A stretch of 64,000 nt of DNA from Leucobacter chironomi DSM 19883. Its GTDB lineage: Bacteria > Actinomycetota > Actinomycetes > Actinomycetales > Microbacteriaceae. The stretch is from NCBI RefSeq assembly GCF_000421845.1, contig NZ_ATXU01000001.1, positions 248,001 to 312,000 of the forward strand, in the 5' to 3' direction. Shown here piece by piece: positions 56,291 through 64,000 of this stretch. The notes beneath the pieces were generated by a model, which worked only from the letters and a program-made list of their open reading frames with translations, did no database searches and was not told the origin of the DNA. Every line of letters begins with the position of its first letter. The first letter of the stretch is position 1. A program made the position numbers and the translations under genes.

Positions 56291-57910
56291 TTACTTCTTG
56301 GTGATCTCGTTGAAGATCGGCACCGAGTTCCAGCCGAACGCGACGTTGTCGACGGTCTCGGCGAAGCCACCGGTGGTGCCCTGGTACCAGAGCGGGATCG
56401 AGGGCATGTCCTCGAGGAGCATCTCCTGGGCCTCGTTCAGCATCTTGTTGCGGGCCTCGTGGTCGCTCTGCTGCACGGCCTCATCGAGCTTCGCGTCGAA
56501 CGCGGGGTTCGAGTAGAAGCCGTGGTTCGAGCTGGCGCCCGTGTAGTAGAGGGGCTGCAGGTAGTTGTACGCACCCGGGTAGTCGCCCTGCCAGCCGGCA
56601 CGGAACGGGCCGCCGACGACGTCGGCCTCGCGGTCATCGAGGAAGGCGGCGAAGGTCGGGTAGAGCTTCGGGGCGGCCGAGACGCCGAGGTTGGTGGCCC
56701 ACTGGTTGGCCACGGCCTCGACCCACACCTGGTGGGGGCCGTCGGAGTTCGTGGCGACCTCGATGGTGCCGTCGAAGGGGCTGATGGCGTCGGCCTCGGC
56801 CCACAGCTTCTTGGCCTCGTCGAGGTTGAACTCCAGCTTCTCCTTGCCGGCGAGGTCGTCGGCGTAGCCGTCGACCACGGGCGAGGTGAAGTCGACCGCG
56901 GGAACGTTGGTGCCCTCGAAGATCACGTCGATGATCTCCTCGCGGTCCACGGCCATCGAGAGCGCGGCGCGGCGCAGCTTGCCCTCTTCGTCCATGCCGA
57001 AGTGCGGCAGGCTGGTCGAGATGGCGAGGGTGGTGGTGAGAGCGCCGGCCTGGTTGATGGCGCGGTCGCCGAGCTCGTCCTGGAACACCGCGAAGGAGGT
57101 GTCGGGGATCTGGTCGAGCACGTCGAGGTTACCGGCGAGCAGATCGGTGTAGGCGGCGTCGAGCGAGGCGTAGACCTTGAACTCGATGCCGTCGTTCGCG
57201 ACCTCGCGCGGGCCGACGTAGGTGTCGTTCTTCACGACGCTGATCGACTCGTCGTGCTTCCAGGCGCCTTCGCCGTCGAGCTTGTAGAGACCGTTGCCGA
57301 TCGGGTTCTGGCCGAAGGCCTCCATGTCCTCGAACGCGACGTCGGGCAGCGGGTAGTACGCCGAGTAGCCGAGACGGTCGGGGAAGTCGGGCGAGGCCTC
57401 GATGGTGAAGGTGTGGTCGTCGACGACCTTCAGGCCCTCCATCGCCTCGACCGGATCGGTCTCGCTGAAGCCCTTGATCGCGCTGAAGAAGTACTGGTTG
57501 CCCAGCGCATTGTCGACGTTCGCCGCGTAGTTCCAGGCGTCCACGAAGTTGTGGGCGAGCACGGGGGTGCCGTCGGAGAAGACCGCGTCGTCGCGGAGCT
57601 TCACCTCCCACAGGGTGTTGGTGTCGTTCTTGGGCTCGATCGACTCGGCAACGCCCATCTGGGTCACGCCGTCGGCATCGTAGTAGACGACACCCTCCCA
57701 GAGCGCGTCGACGACCTTGCCGCCGCCGACCTCGGTGGTGTCCGCCGGGATCAGGCCCTTCTGGGGCTCGGTGTTGTTGACAGTGATGATGCCGCCGGCT
57801 GCAGCATCGCCGCCGGCGTTCGAGTCGCCGCCCGAGGTGCAGCCGGAGAGCGCGAGTGCGCCCGCTGCCGCCAGAGCGATGAACCCGAAGCCAATCTTGG
57901 ATCGCTTCAC
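56291..57910 (-). CDS. Peptide-type ABC transporter substrate-binding lipoprotein
   Basis: A 539-residue family 5 binding protein: lipobox LSGC (Cys24) after MKRSKIGFGFIALAAAGALA-type signal, then ITVNNTEPQKGLIPADTTEV, VVDALWEGVVYYDADG, VKLRDDAVFSDGTPVLAHNF and a C-terminal PSIPLWYQGTTGG. This layout, with WNYAANVDNALGNQYFF, resembles OppA/MppA more than the binding protein at 14134. GTG start at 57910 after GGAGGAAACC. First gene of the operon. Confidence 0.93.
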   Translation of the reverse strand: MKRSKIGFGFIALAAAGALALSGCTSGGDSNAGGDAAAGGIITVNNTEPQKGLIPADTTEVGGGKVVDALWEGVVYYDADGVTQMGVAESIEPKNDTNTLWEVKLRDDAVFSDGTPVLAHNFVDAWNYAANVDNALGNQYFFSAIKGFSETDPVEAMEGLKVVDDHTFTIEASPDFPDRLGYSAYYPLPDVAFEDMEAFGQNPIGNGLYKLDGEGAWKHDESISVVKNDTYVGPREVANDGIEFKVYASLDAAYTDLLAGNLDVLDQIPDTSFAVFQDELGDRAINQAGALTTTLAISTSLPHFGMDEEGKLRRAALSMAVDREEIIDVIFEGTNVPAVDFTSPVVDGYADDLAGKEKLEFNLDEAKKLWAEADAISPFDGTIEVATNSDGPHQVWVEAVANQWATNLGVSAAPKLYPTFAAFLDDREADVVGGPFRAGWQGDYPGAYNYLQPLYYTGASSNHGFYSNPAFDAKLDEAVQQSDHEARNKMLNEAQEMLLEDMPSIPLWYQGTTGGFAETVDNVAFGWNSVPIFNEITKK

Positions 57911-58187
57911 GAGGTTTCCTCCTTGAAATGTTCCATCCGGTCTGGGCACGCCGATGTGGCTTCCGCCCCGGATGAATTCGATATAACCACCCCAGCCTAA
58001 CGACCGCCGGAGGGGCGGCTGCACAAAACGGGGTCCGTAACGGCATCGTGATGGAGGTCTGTAGGAGTCCGAGAAAGTTCTCACGCCGTTCGTGGGTGCG
58101 ACTGTGCGAAGTCACCATTTTCCTGGGAGATCGCGTTGCGGATCGCCCAACTGGCGTGCGCGAGGTGCGCAGAGGGATCCGACCTCA

Positions 58188-58193
58188 TACGCT
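58188..58193 (+). promoter_or_regulatory. Leaderless -10 box of the CPBP gene
   Basis: TACGCT, 6 bases before the GTG at 58200. It decides the start in a frame that is open far upstream. Confidence 0.5.
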
Positions 58194-58199
58194 GGTGCG

Positions 58200-58985
58200 G
58201 TGACGGATCATCCATCGCCCGCGCGGCTGCGCTGGGAACTCGGCATCGTGCTCGCGCTCTCCTTCGGAGCCTCCGGCGTCTATGCGGTGGTGACGATCAT
58301 CGAGCGCCTCACCCGCGAGGCCGCGCTGAGCACGCAGACGGCGACGATCAACCGCTCCCTCGCCGAGCGCCCCGTCTTCGACCTGGTCTACCAGCTGCTC
58401 GCCTTCGCGTTCGGGCTCGCACCGGTCGCGCTCGTGGTCTTCCTGCTCTGGCGCGATCGCCGCCCCCACCTCGGCAGGCTCGGGCTCGGAGCGCCCGCAC
58501 GCTCGAACGGCGCCGGCTGGCGGCTGCGCGAGACCGGGGCCGGCTTCGCGCTGGCCGCGCTCATCGGCGTGCCCGGGCTGGGGTTCTATCTGTTCGCGAA
58601 GTGGATCGGGATCAACACCACCGTCGTGCCGACCGCCCTCGACGCCTTCTGGTGGACCGTTCCGGTGCTCGTGCTGCAGGCGCTCAGGGCCGCGCTCGGC
58701 GAGGAGCTGATCGTGGTCGCCTACTTCTTCGACCGGATGCGCCGTCTCGGCGTCGGGCCCGTGGCGACCGTGATCGCGAGCGCACTGCTGCGCGGCAGCT
58801 ACCACCTCTACCAGGGCTTCGGCGGCTTCATCGGCAACGTCGTGATGGGTCTCGTGTTCGGCTGGGCCTATCAGCGGTGGGGCAGATCCCTGCCGCTGAT
58901 CGTGGCCCACTGGATCCTCGACATCGTCAGCTTCGCGGGATACCCGCTCGCCGTCGCACTCTGGCCGGCGCTCTTCGCCGGCTAG
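58200..58985 (+). CDS. CPBP-family intramembrane protein (putative prenyl endopeptidase, degenerate motif)
   Basis: A 261-residue protein with about seven hydrophobic segments. The CPBP motifs are visible as GEELIVVAYFFDRM (motif 1), SYHLYQGFGGFIGN (motif 2 His) and VAHWILDIVSF (motif 3 His). In active enzymes motif 1 is EExxxR; the Arg is absent here, so proteolysis is uncertain. Members act as membrane proteases or as scaffolds. GTG start chosen from the leaderless box. It ends 7 bases from the convergent gene. Confidence 0.8.
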   Translation: MTDHPSPARLRWELGIVLALSFGASGVYAVVTIIERLTREAALSTQTATINRSLAERPVFDLVYQLLAFAFGLAPVALVVFLLWRDRRPHLGRLGLGAPARSNGAGWRLRETGAGFALAALIGVPGLGFYLFAKWIGINTTVVPTALDAFWWTVPVLVLQALRAALGEELIVVAYFFDRMRRLGVGPVATVIASALLRGSYHLYQGFGGFIGNVVMGLVFGWAYQRWGRSLPLIVAHWILDIVSFAGYPLAVALWPALFAG

Positions 58986-58992
58986 GAGGTTC

Positions 58993-59697
58993 CTAGCGGA
59001 TCGTCTGCACCCAGGCGTCGGTGAGGCCCCACACCTCGTCGTACAGCTCGGGCGCCGCAGTGCAGCGGGTGGCGGGCTTCAGCACCTCGTAACCGGTCGC
59101 GGTCTTCGTGGCTCCCCAGCCCTGACGCATGGCGGCGCAAGAGTCCGGGAACGACGACAGCAGGTCGGAGGTGAGCACGAGGTTCACGCCGTCGGGAATG
59201 TTGAAGTTGACCGCGCCGAAGCGCTGCGAGATCTGCGAGGTCGCGTTCCAGGGGCCGATCGCCATGTCGTAGGTCGGCCCGACGTCGACGGCGGGCGGGC
59301 CGCTCGGCTGATCCGCGTCGGAGTCGTCGTCATCGTCCTGGTCGTCGGGCGTCGCCGGGGAGCTCGTCTGCGGCGTCTGCGTGGTCGTCGGTTCCGTCGT
59401 GGGCTGCGGCGCCTCCTGAGGCCCCCGCGCGAGGTTCAGGATCACGATCGACGCGATGATCGCCAGCACGGCGACGATGCCGACGACGATCCAGGGCTTC
59501 GCCCGAGCGGCTCGGTCGCCGGATCCGTCGTCCGGATCCGTCGGGGAGGTGCGCTTGCTCGCGGGCAGCTGGGAGGTGCGTACCCGCTCGGCCTGCTCGT
59601 ACGCCAGACGCTCGCGGGCGGGGACCGGCGCCGACGCGGACTCGTGGGCATCACGATTCGACGCCCCGAACAGCTCCTCGAATGGGTCTCTATTCAC
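58993..59697 (-). CDS. Single-pass membrane protein of unknown function
   Basis: A 234-residue protein: a cytoplasmic N terminus (about 65 residues), one helix (WIVVGIVAVLAIIASIVILNL, about 69-90), a Thr/Pro/Asp-rich linker with a DDQDDDDDSDAD acidic run, then an extracytoplasmic domain of about 100 residues with two cysteines (SFPDSCAAM; TRCTAAPE) that may pair. I do not recognise the family. GTG start; TAGGCT lies 6 bases upstream. Confidence 0.75.
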   Translation of the reverse strand: MNRDPFEELFGASNRDAHESASAPVPARERLAYEQAERVRTSQLPASKRTSPTDPDDGSGDRAARAKPWIVVGIVAVLAIIASIVILNLARGPQEAPQPTTEPTTTQTPQTSSPATPDDQDDDDDSDADQPSGPPAVDVGPTYDMAIGPWNATSQISQRFGAVNFNIPDGVNLVLTSDLLSSFPDSCAAMRQGWGATKTATGYEVLKPATRCTAAPELYDEVWGLTDAWVQTIR

Positions 59698-59703
59698 GAC
59701 ACC

Positions 59704-59709
59704 AGCCTA
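59704..59709 (-). promoter_or_regulatory. Leaderless -10 box of the single-pass protein gene
   Basis: TAGGCT on the minus strand, 6 bases from the GTG at 59697. Confidence 0.55.
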
Positions 59710-59761
59710 ACCACAACCGGCCGCCGCCCCGTAACCGGCGGGACCGATTCAGAGCCGCTCC

Positions 59762-60682
59762 CTAGGGCAGCCGCGCCGCGAGCGCCGCGATGTGCGGGGT
59801 GTCCGTGCCGCAGCAGCCGCCGAAGACGCTCGCGTTCGGCGCGAGTTCGCGCAGGCCGGCCTCGAGCTCGGCGAACGACTCGGGGCCGTCGCCGGGGCCA
59901 TCGTCGCCGACGTGCGCCGCATTCAAACGGAAGCCGATGAGGCGCTCGAGCTCCGGGCTCGCACCGCAGGCGGCGAGGCCCTCGGCGACGGCGGCGGGGT
60001 GCGCGCAGTTCACGAGGAAGCCGATCGCGGCGGATCCCGTGGCGTCGTCGACCGCGGCGATGGCGGCGGCGAGCGTGCTGCCATCGGCCAGCAGGCCGTC
60101 CTCCCCCACCACGAACGATACGGCCACCGGCACGCGGGCGGCCTGAGCCGCACGCACCACGCCGATGCCCTCCGCGGCGTCGAGCGTGGTGACCGCGGTG
60201 ACCCGGTCGGCGCCGGCCTCGGCCAGCGCGTTCACCTGCGGAGCGTGATACGCCTCCGCCTCCGCCTCGGTCATGCGACGACCCTCGATGTAGTGGTCGT
60301 CGAAGCGCGGGCCGACGCAGCCGTTCACGACGACCTCGACCGATTCGTCGCCCTCGTCCTCGTCGAGTTCCCGCAGCAGCGCCACGGCGTGGGCGTTCAC
60401 CGCGTCGAGCGCCTCCTGCTCGTAGCCCAGGCGCTCGCCCCAGTCAGTGTTGGCGCGCCAGGTGGGGGTGTCGAGCACGATCGGGCGTCCGTGCTCGATC
60501 GCGAGCCGCAGGAACGGGCGGTAGTACTCGCGGAGCGCTTCCCGGCCCGCCACCGTGCCGAGCAGCGTGAACGCCGCGAACTCGGGCAATCGCTGCCCCA
60601 GCCGGTCGGTCAGTGCGGTCTCGATCCCGCCGTCGGCCAGGCCGAGCCGCGTTGCTCCGCTCGTCGTGCTCGTGCTCGTCAT
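59762..60682 (-). CDS. Homocysteine S-methyltransferase family protein
   Basis: A 306-residue zinc-dependent methyltransferase: LADGGIETALTDRLGQRLPE at the start, VVVNGCVGPRFDDHYIEG, and the three zinc cysteines in FLVNCAHP and FGGCCGTDTPHI. Likely methyl donors are S-methylmethionine or SAM (MmuM-like); a role in methionine salvage is inferred. ATG 60682 has GAGGAGTACCAGC upstream, better than an ATG 15 bases earlier. Confidence 0.9.
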   Translation of the reverse strand: MTSTSTTSGATRLGLADGGIETALTDRLGQRLPEFAAFTLLGTVAGREALREYYRPFLRLAIEHGRPIVLDTPTWRANTDWGERLGYEQEALDAVNAHAVALLRELDEDEGDESVEVVVNGCVGPRFDDHYIEGRRMTEAEAEAYHAPQVNALAEAGADRVTAVTTLDAAEGIGVVRAAQAARVPVAVSFVVGEDGLLADGSTLAAAIAAVDDATGSAAIGFLVNCAHPAAVAEGLAACGASPELERLIGFRLNAAHVGDDGPGDGPESFAELEAGLRELAPNASVFGGCCGTDTPHIAALAARLP

Positions 60683-60776
60683 GCTGGTACTCCTCACGGG
60701 GCCGTTCCGAACGGCCCTCTCCGGTAGTCTCCGCTCCAGTGTGGCACATGCCCGTCGCGGTGGGCGCGGCCGCGCG

Positions 60777-61532
60777 CTACAGCAGTCGGCGGATCGCCTC
60801 CCGGCGGGCGTCGAAGCCGCGCACCCTTTCGAGGTGGCGATCCATCACGCCCGAGTCCCGCAGCGCGATCGTGCCGGGATCGCCGCGCTCGATGCCCGCC
60901 CGCCAGCGCTGCGCGATGAGCTCCATGCGCGCGTCCACCGCGTCGAGCAGCTCCCCCGGAGCGATCCCGCCGTAGGCCTCGGCGGCGAGCGCGACCCGGT
61001 GCGCGGCCTCGGCGACGGGGATCTCCCGCAGCAGCGGCACCCCGGACCAGCAGAGGAAGGCGAGGTCGTCGAGCGGGCGTCCGGGGCCGGCGCGGTCCCA
61101 GTCGATCATGCCGGCGAATGCTCCGTCCTCGACCACCCAATTGTAAAGACCTGGGTCGTTGTGGCAGATCAGCTCGTCAGGGCCGAGATCCTGCTCGCCC
61201 TGGCGCCACTCCACGGCGCCGGGACGGAAGTCGCGCACGGCGTCGTGAAAGCGCCGCAGCCAGGCCGCGGCCTCGCCGAGCGCCCGGTCGCCGGGCTGCT
61301 CGGTCTCGGGGTCGAGGGTCTCGCCCGGCAGGTAGTCGAGCACTTCGAGCCCGTCGGCGTCGATGCCGTGCACGCGCGGCACGCCGTCGAGCCCGCGCTC
61401 GTGCAGGTACGCGAGGAGGGCGTGCACGGCGGGGGTCCAGGGGCCGGTGGGACGGTGCACGCGGATCTCGCCGCCCGGGGCGCGCCGTCGCCAGACGCCG
61501 CCGGATCCGCCCGGCAGGTGTTCGTTCTCCAC
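60777..61532 (-). CDS. APH-family phosphotransferase
   Basis: A 251-residue aminoglycoside-phosphotransferase/choline-kinase-fold protein. Catalytic loop HNDPGLYNWV (Asp base and Asn), metal motif IDWDRAGPGRP, and LDYLPGETL between lobes. The N lobe is short. Substrates in this family are diverse (antibiotics, sugars, nucleosides), so resistance should not be assumed. GTG start; TAGAGT lies 6 bases upstream and overlaps the end of the upstream alarmone synthetase gene. Confidence 0.85.
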   Translation of the reverse strand: MENEHLPGGSGGVWRRRAPGGEIRVHRPTGPWTPAVHALLAYLHERGLDGVPRVHGIDADGLEVLDYLPGETLDPETEQPGDRALGEAAAWLRRFHDAVRDFRPGAVEWRQGEQDLGPDELICHNDPGLYNWVVEDGAFAGMIDWDRAGPGRPLDDLAFLCWSGVPLLREIPVAEAAHRVALAAEAYGGIAPGELLDAVDARMELIAQRWRAGIERGDPGTIALRDSGVMDRHLERVRGFDARREAIRRLL

Positions 61533-61538
61533 GCCCCG

Positions 61539-61544
61539 ACTCTA
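61539..61544 (-). promoter_or_regulatory. Leaderless -10 box of the phosphotransferase gene
   Basis: TAGAGT on the minus strand, 6 bases from the GTG; it straddles the stop codon of the upstream gene, which ends at 61542. Confidence 0.5.
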
Positions 61545-62285
61545 CTGCTGCGCCCGCAGGCCGCGCAGCTCGATAGGGGCCGTGTGCAGCGGCGGTTCGC
61601 CGTGCACCTGCACGTGCAGGCGCTGCATTCGCGTATCGAGCTCGGCCGCGGTGTCCGCGGCGTGCTTCAGCTCCGCGAGCAGGGCGTCCGGCACCCGGCG
61701 GGCGTACTTGTAGTAGATCTTGTGCTCGAGGCTCGCCCAGAAGTCCATGGCGACGGTGCGGAACTGCACCTCGACCGGCACGTCCACCCGGCCCGTCGAC
61801 AGGTAGACCGGCACCGAGATGATGGCGTGCAGGCTCTTGTACCCGTTGGGCTTGGGCTCCTTGATGAAATCCTCGACCTCGAGCACGGTGATGTCGTCCT
61901 GCTGCGTGAGCAGGTCGAAGAGCCGGTACACGTCGCGGATGAAGGCGCAGGTGACGCGCACGCCCGCGATGTCGTGGATCTCGCGGCGGATCTCGTCGAA
62001 GTCGCTGCCGAGGCCGCGGCGCTGCAGCTTGTCGACGAGGCTGTCGACCGACTTCACCCGGCTCGAGACGTGCTCGATGGGGTTGTACTCGTGCATGTGC
62101 AGGAACTCCTCGCGCAGGATCGCGAGCTTCGTCTCGATCTCCTGCATCGCGAAGCGGTACTCCAGCAGGAAGCGCTGCATCTGATCCCCGAGGGCGCGCA
62201 GCGCGCTGGCGGAGATGGTGATCTCGTCGTCGGAGCCGCCTCCGTCCGAACCCGTCTCGAAGCTGTCGACTGCGGCTGTGCTCAT
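61542..62285 (-). CDS. Small alarmone synthetase (RelQ/RelP-like GTP pyrophosphokinase)
   Basis: A 247-residue (p)ppGpp synthetase without hydrolase or TGS/ACT domains. EYNPIEHVSSRVKSVDSLVD, DIAGVRVTCAFIRDVYRL, DFIKEPKPNGYKSLHAIISV and VEVQFRTVAMDFWASLEHKI are the synthetase motifs, including the catalytic Asp and Glu. It should transfer pyrophosphate from ATP to GDP/GTP in stress. The N terminus has an acidic Gly/Ser tail. ATG 62285; TACTCT lies 6 bases upstream. Confidence 0.92.
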   Translation of the reverse strand: MSTAAVDSFETGSDGGGSDDEITISASALRALGDQMQRFLLEYRFAMQEIETKLAILREEFLHMHEYNPIEHVSSRVKSVDSLVDKLQRRGLGSDFDEIRREIHDIAGVRVTCAFIRDVYRLFDLLTQQDDITVLEVEDFIKEPKPNGYKSLHAIISVPVYLSTGRVDVPVEVQFRTVAMDFWASLEHKIYYKYARRVPDALLAELKHAADTAAELDTRMQRLHVQVHGEPPLHTAPIELRGLRAQQ

Positions 62286-62291
62286 GTCGCC

Positions 62292-62297
62292 AGAGTA
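62292..62297 (-). promoter_or_regulatory. Leaderless -10 box of the alarmone synthetase gene
   Basis: TACTCT on the minus strand, 6 bases from the ATG. Confidence 0.55.
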
Positions 62298-62362
62298 GTG
62301 GTCCTGCGTCCGAGGGGGCTGAGACTGCACCGGCGGGCCTTCCCCGCCGGTGCGATCCGGCC

Positions 62363-62368
62363 TACACT
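62363..62368 (+). promoter_or_regulatory. Leaderless -10 box of the VOC gene
   Basis: TACACT, 7 bases before the ATG at 62376. Confidence 0.5.
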
Positions 62369-62375
62369 TCCCGGC

Positions 62376-62762
62376 ATGAGCACCTCGATCCGCGCCACTC
62401 GACACGTCTACTCCCTCGACTGCCCGGACGCCGTGTCGCTCGCGGCGTTCTACGCGCGGCTGCTGGGCTGGAGCGCGAACCCCTCCGAACCCGACTGGGT
62501 GAACGTCACTCCTCCCGCCGGCGAGAGCCCCGGCTTCGCGATCGCCTGCCAGCAGGTCGACGACTACCGTGCGCCCGACTGGCCCGACGGTCCGATCCCG
62601 CAGCAGGCCCACCTCGATCTCTACGTCGATTCCATCGCCGAAGCCGGACCGGTGGCGGAGGCGGCCGGTGCGATCCGCCACCCGGTGCAGCCGAGCGAGG
62701 ACGGCACTTTCGTCGTGTTCCTCGACCCGGCCGGCCACCCGTTCTGCCTCTGCGAGAACTGA
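62376..62762 (+). CDS. VOC-family (glyoxalase-like) protein
   Basis: A 128-residue single-module vicinal-oxygen-chelate protein: VYSLDCPDAVSLAAFYARLL, QQAHLDLYVDSI and the C-terminal VVFLDPAGHPFCLCEN. This short form (glyoxalase-like domain, often VOC proteins with a Cys-rich end) has no known substrate. The stop is 4 bases from the convergent DinB-like gene. Confidence 0.85.
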   Translation: MSTSIRATRHVYSLDCPDAVSLAAFYARLLGWSANPSEPDWVNVTPPAGESPGFAIACQQVDDYRAPDWPDGPIPQQAHLDLYVDSIAEAGPVAEAAGAIRHPVQPSEDGTFVVFLDPAGHPFCLCEN

Positions 62763-62766
62763 GCGG

Positions 62767-63366
62767 TCAGGCCGGGTCGCCCGCCTCGGCCGGTCGCGTG
62801 TGCAGGAAGAGGTCGCGCAGCAGGCAGACCTCGGAGAGGTGGTGGATGAGCTCGCGATTGATGTGCAGCACGAGGGCCGCCATCGCCCAGTCCGCGTAGG
62901 GGCCCTCGGCGGCTCCGCAGGGGCGCGCAAGGCCCTCCTCCCCCAGGGATTCCACGCCGGCCTGCCAGAGGCCGAGCTCGGTCTCGAGCTGCCGCAGCGC
63001 CTCCGCCGCAGTGGCGGCGTAGTCGTAGCTGAAGTAGTCGACGGCCTCGCGGCCGAAGTGGGAGGCGTTGCGCATGGCGAGCACGCCGACGATGACGTGA
63101 CCCAGCCGCCAGGCGATCGTGGTGAAGGGGGCGGGGTCTGGCGGGGGCGCGGCGAACTCGATGACCATGTCGCCCGATCCGCCCTGCACGGCCGCCGTGC
63201 TCTCGCCTCTCGGGCGCACGCTCCAGCAGCCCGGCACGGGCTCCCAGAGGTACTCCTCGTCGCCGAGCCCGGCCAGCCGGCCCCTGAGCTGGTGGGCCCA
63301 GTGCCAGTCGATCTGCTCGCGCAGCAGGCCGTTCCAGGTCTGAGCGTGCTCGCTCTGCGGGTTCAT
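62767..63366 (-). CDS. DinB-like four-helix protein
   Basis: A 199-residue protein resembling the DinB/DUF664 superfamily: LREQIDWHWAHQLRGRLAGL then EEYLWEPVPGCWSVRP, IAWRLGHVIVGVLAMRNASH and LHINRELIHHLSEVCLLRDL near the end. The spaced His residues (LGHV, INRELIHH) fit the divalent-metal site. Possibly a thiol S-transferase-type enzyme; function unproved. ATG 63366 follows GAGGAGCTGCC. Confidence 0.8.
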   Translation of the reverse strand: MNPQSEHAQTWNGLLREQIDWHWAHQLRGRLAGLGDEEYLWEPVPGCWSVRPRGESTAAVQGGSGDMVIEFAAPPPDPAPFTTIAWRLGHVIVGVLAMRNASHFGREAVDYFSYDYAATAAEALRQLETELGLWQAGVESLGEEGLARPCGAAEGPYADWAMAALVLHINRELIHHLSEVCLLRDLFLHTRPAEAGDPA

Positions 63367-63403
63367 GGCAGCTCCTCGACCTCCTCCGACGGCGCCGTCG
63401 GTC

Positions 63404-63463
63404 TGGGATCTGCCCAATATATGTCGTTTCGGGCGGGATCGCGCATATCTTCGGCAGATCCCA
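63404..63463. repeat. Intergenic inverted repeat
   Basis: Arms TGGGATCTGCC (63404-63414) and GGCAGATCCCA (63453-63463) with an AT-richer interior that includes ATATATG and CATATCT. It lies between two minus-strand genes and may end the hydrolase transcript. Confidence 0.6.
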
Positions 63464-63492
63464 TATCGACGGCCGCGGCCGCCTCAGCCGCC

Positions 63493-64000
63493 TCAGTCGC
63501 CCAGGAAGGTGCGCAGCGCCGTGACGACCTCGTCGGGCTTCTCCGAGTGCACCCAGTGGCCGGCGCCGCGCACCGTCATCCTAACCGTGCGCGGGAAGAG
63601 CGCGCGCATCGCCGGCGCATCCTCGTCGGAGACGTAGTCGGAGCGCTCGCCCCCGATCCACAGCACCGGCCCGCTGAAGGACGGCCCCGGCAGATCTGGG
63701 AAGCCCATCACCGCTGGGAGCTGCTCGCGCAGCAGCCGCAGATTCGGCTCCCACTCGAAGCCGTGGTCGCCGCGACGCAGATTCTGCAGCAGGAAGCCGC
63801 GCACCCCGTCCTGCGGGATCGCGGCCTTGAGGGCCGCATCCGCATCCGAGCGCCGCGTCACCGAGGCGAGGTCGAGCCCCGCGAGCGCGTCGAGCAGATG
63901 GTGGAACTCCCCGCGCGAGGATCCCGAGGCGACGGGCGAGATGTCGATCACCACGAGCCGGCGCACCAGATCGGGGTGGCGCAGTGCGAGCACCATCGCC
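63493..64000 (-). CDS. Alpha/beta-fold hydrolase (C-terminal part, continues past the window)
   Basis: The visible 169 residues are the second half of an alpha/beta hydrolase: AMVLALRHPDLVRRLVVIDI after the nucleophile elbow, a cap region, GPVLWIGGERSDYVSDED (acid residue strand) and GAGHWVHSEKPDEVVTALR with the catalytic His. It resembles the YbfF/ABHD11 esterases. The nucleophile Ser lies outside the window. Confidence 0.88.
   Translation of the reverse strand, partial: AMVLALRHPDLVRRLVVIDISPVASGSSRGEFHHLLDALAGLDLASVTRRSDADAALKAAIPQDGVRGFLLQNLRRGDHGFEWEPNLRLLREQLPAVMGFPDLPGPSFSGPVLWIGGERSDYVSDEDAPAMRALFPRTVRMTVRGAGHWVHSEKPDEVVTALRTFLGD

Noticed and set aside
60777-61532. Aminoglycoside resistance gene
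   Set aside because: The fold is APH-like but the family covers many kinases, there is no mobile context, and the short N lobe gives no support for an antibiotic substrate.

Overview
This window is high-GC DNA from an actinobacterium, most likely a member of the Microbacteriaceae. The evidence is strong G/C bias at third codon positions, densely packed genes with 4-8 base start/stop overlaps, many genes whose only upstream signal is a TANNNT box 6-7 bases before the start codon (leaderless transcription), YtrA-type GntR and LytTR regulators, a fused OtsA-OtsB, and an NrtR-type NAD regulator. The genus cannot be settled from sequence alone.

Layout. 0-3.5 kb: a truncated LysR gene divergent from an orphan SdhA-like flavoprotein, then a DUF4192 protein. 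3.5-9.7 kb: a compact minus-strand NAD operon (nrtR-nadA-nadB-nadC-cysteine desulfurase) with a palindromic operator on its promoter. 9.9-13.9 kb: cold-shock protein, a DHFR-like reductase, a 2,4-dienoyl-CoA reductase-like enzyme, a TetR regulator. 14.1-19.3 kb: a peptide-type ABC importer operon. 19.4-21.9 kb: a three-gene cassette (MarR, F420/NADP oxidoreductase-like, ring-cleaving dioxygenase-like) bounded by 72-base inverted ends of a decayed IS. 21.9-25.4 kb: YbdK-type ligase and the bifunctional trehalose enzyme. 25.6-33 kb: a surface locus with two paralogous TetR regulators that appear to share an operator type, an orphan pilin with an unusual sorting signal, a lipoprotein with an aerolysin-like stretch, a membrane protein and a secreted serine hydrolase. 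33.1-35.4 kb: serine hydrolase-LytTR-membrane protein operon. 35.5-40.2 kb: DHFR-like protein, ABC-2 exporter, tRNA-Pro(CGG), amidohydrolase, GntR regulator. 40.4-42.3 kb: typA.

42.3-50.8 kb is a complete histidine utilisation locus: permease, hutG, hutH, an IclR regulator, hutI and hutU. Three copies of one palindrome lie in the hutG/hutH and hutU promoter regions and resemble the HutR motif recalled from corynebacteria. Histidine would enter by the permease and be converted by HutH, HutU, HutI and HutG to glutamate plus formamide. 51-58 kb holds a Bcr/CflA-type exporter and a second peptide ABC importer. 58-64 kb holds a CPBP membrane protein, an anchored protein of unknown function, a homocysteine methyltransferase, an APH-type phosphotransferase, a small alarmone synthetase, a VOC protein, a DinB-like protein and a truncated alpha/beta hydrolase.

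A recurrent feature is the presence of long, near-perfect intergenic palindromes. At least two sequence families occur twice each within 64 kb, which suggests dispersed repeat families as well as terminators.
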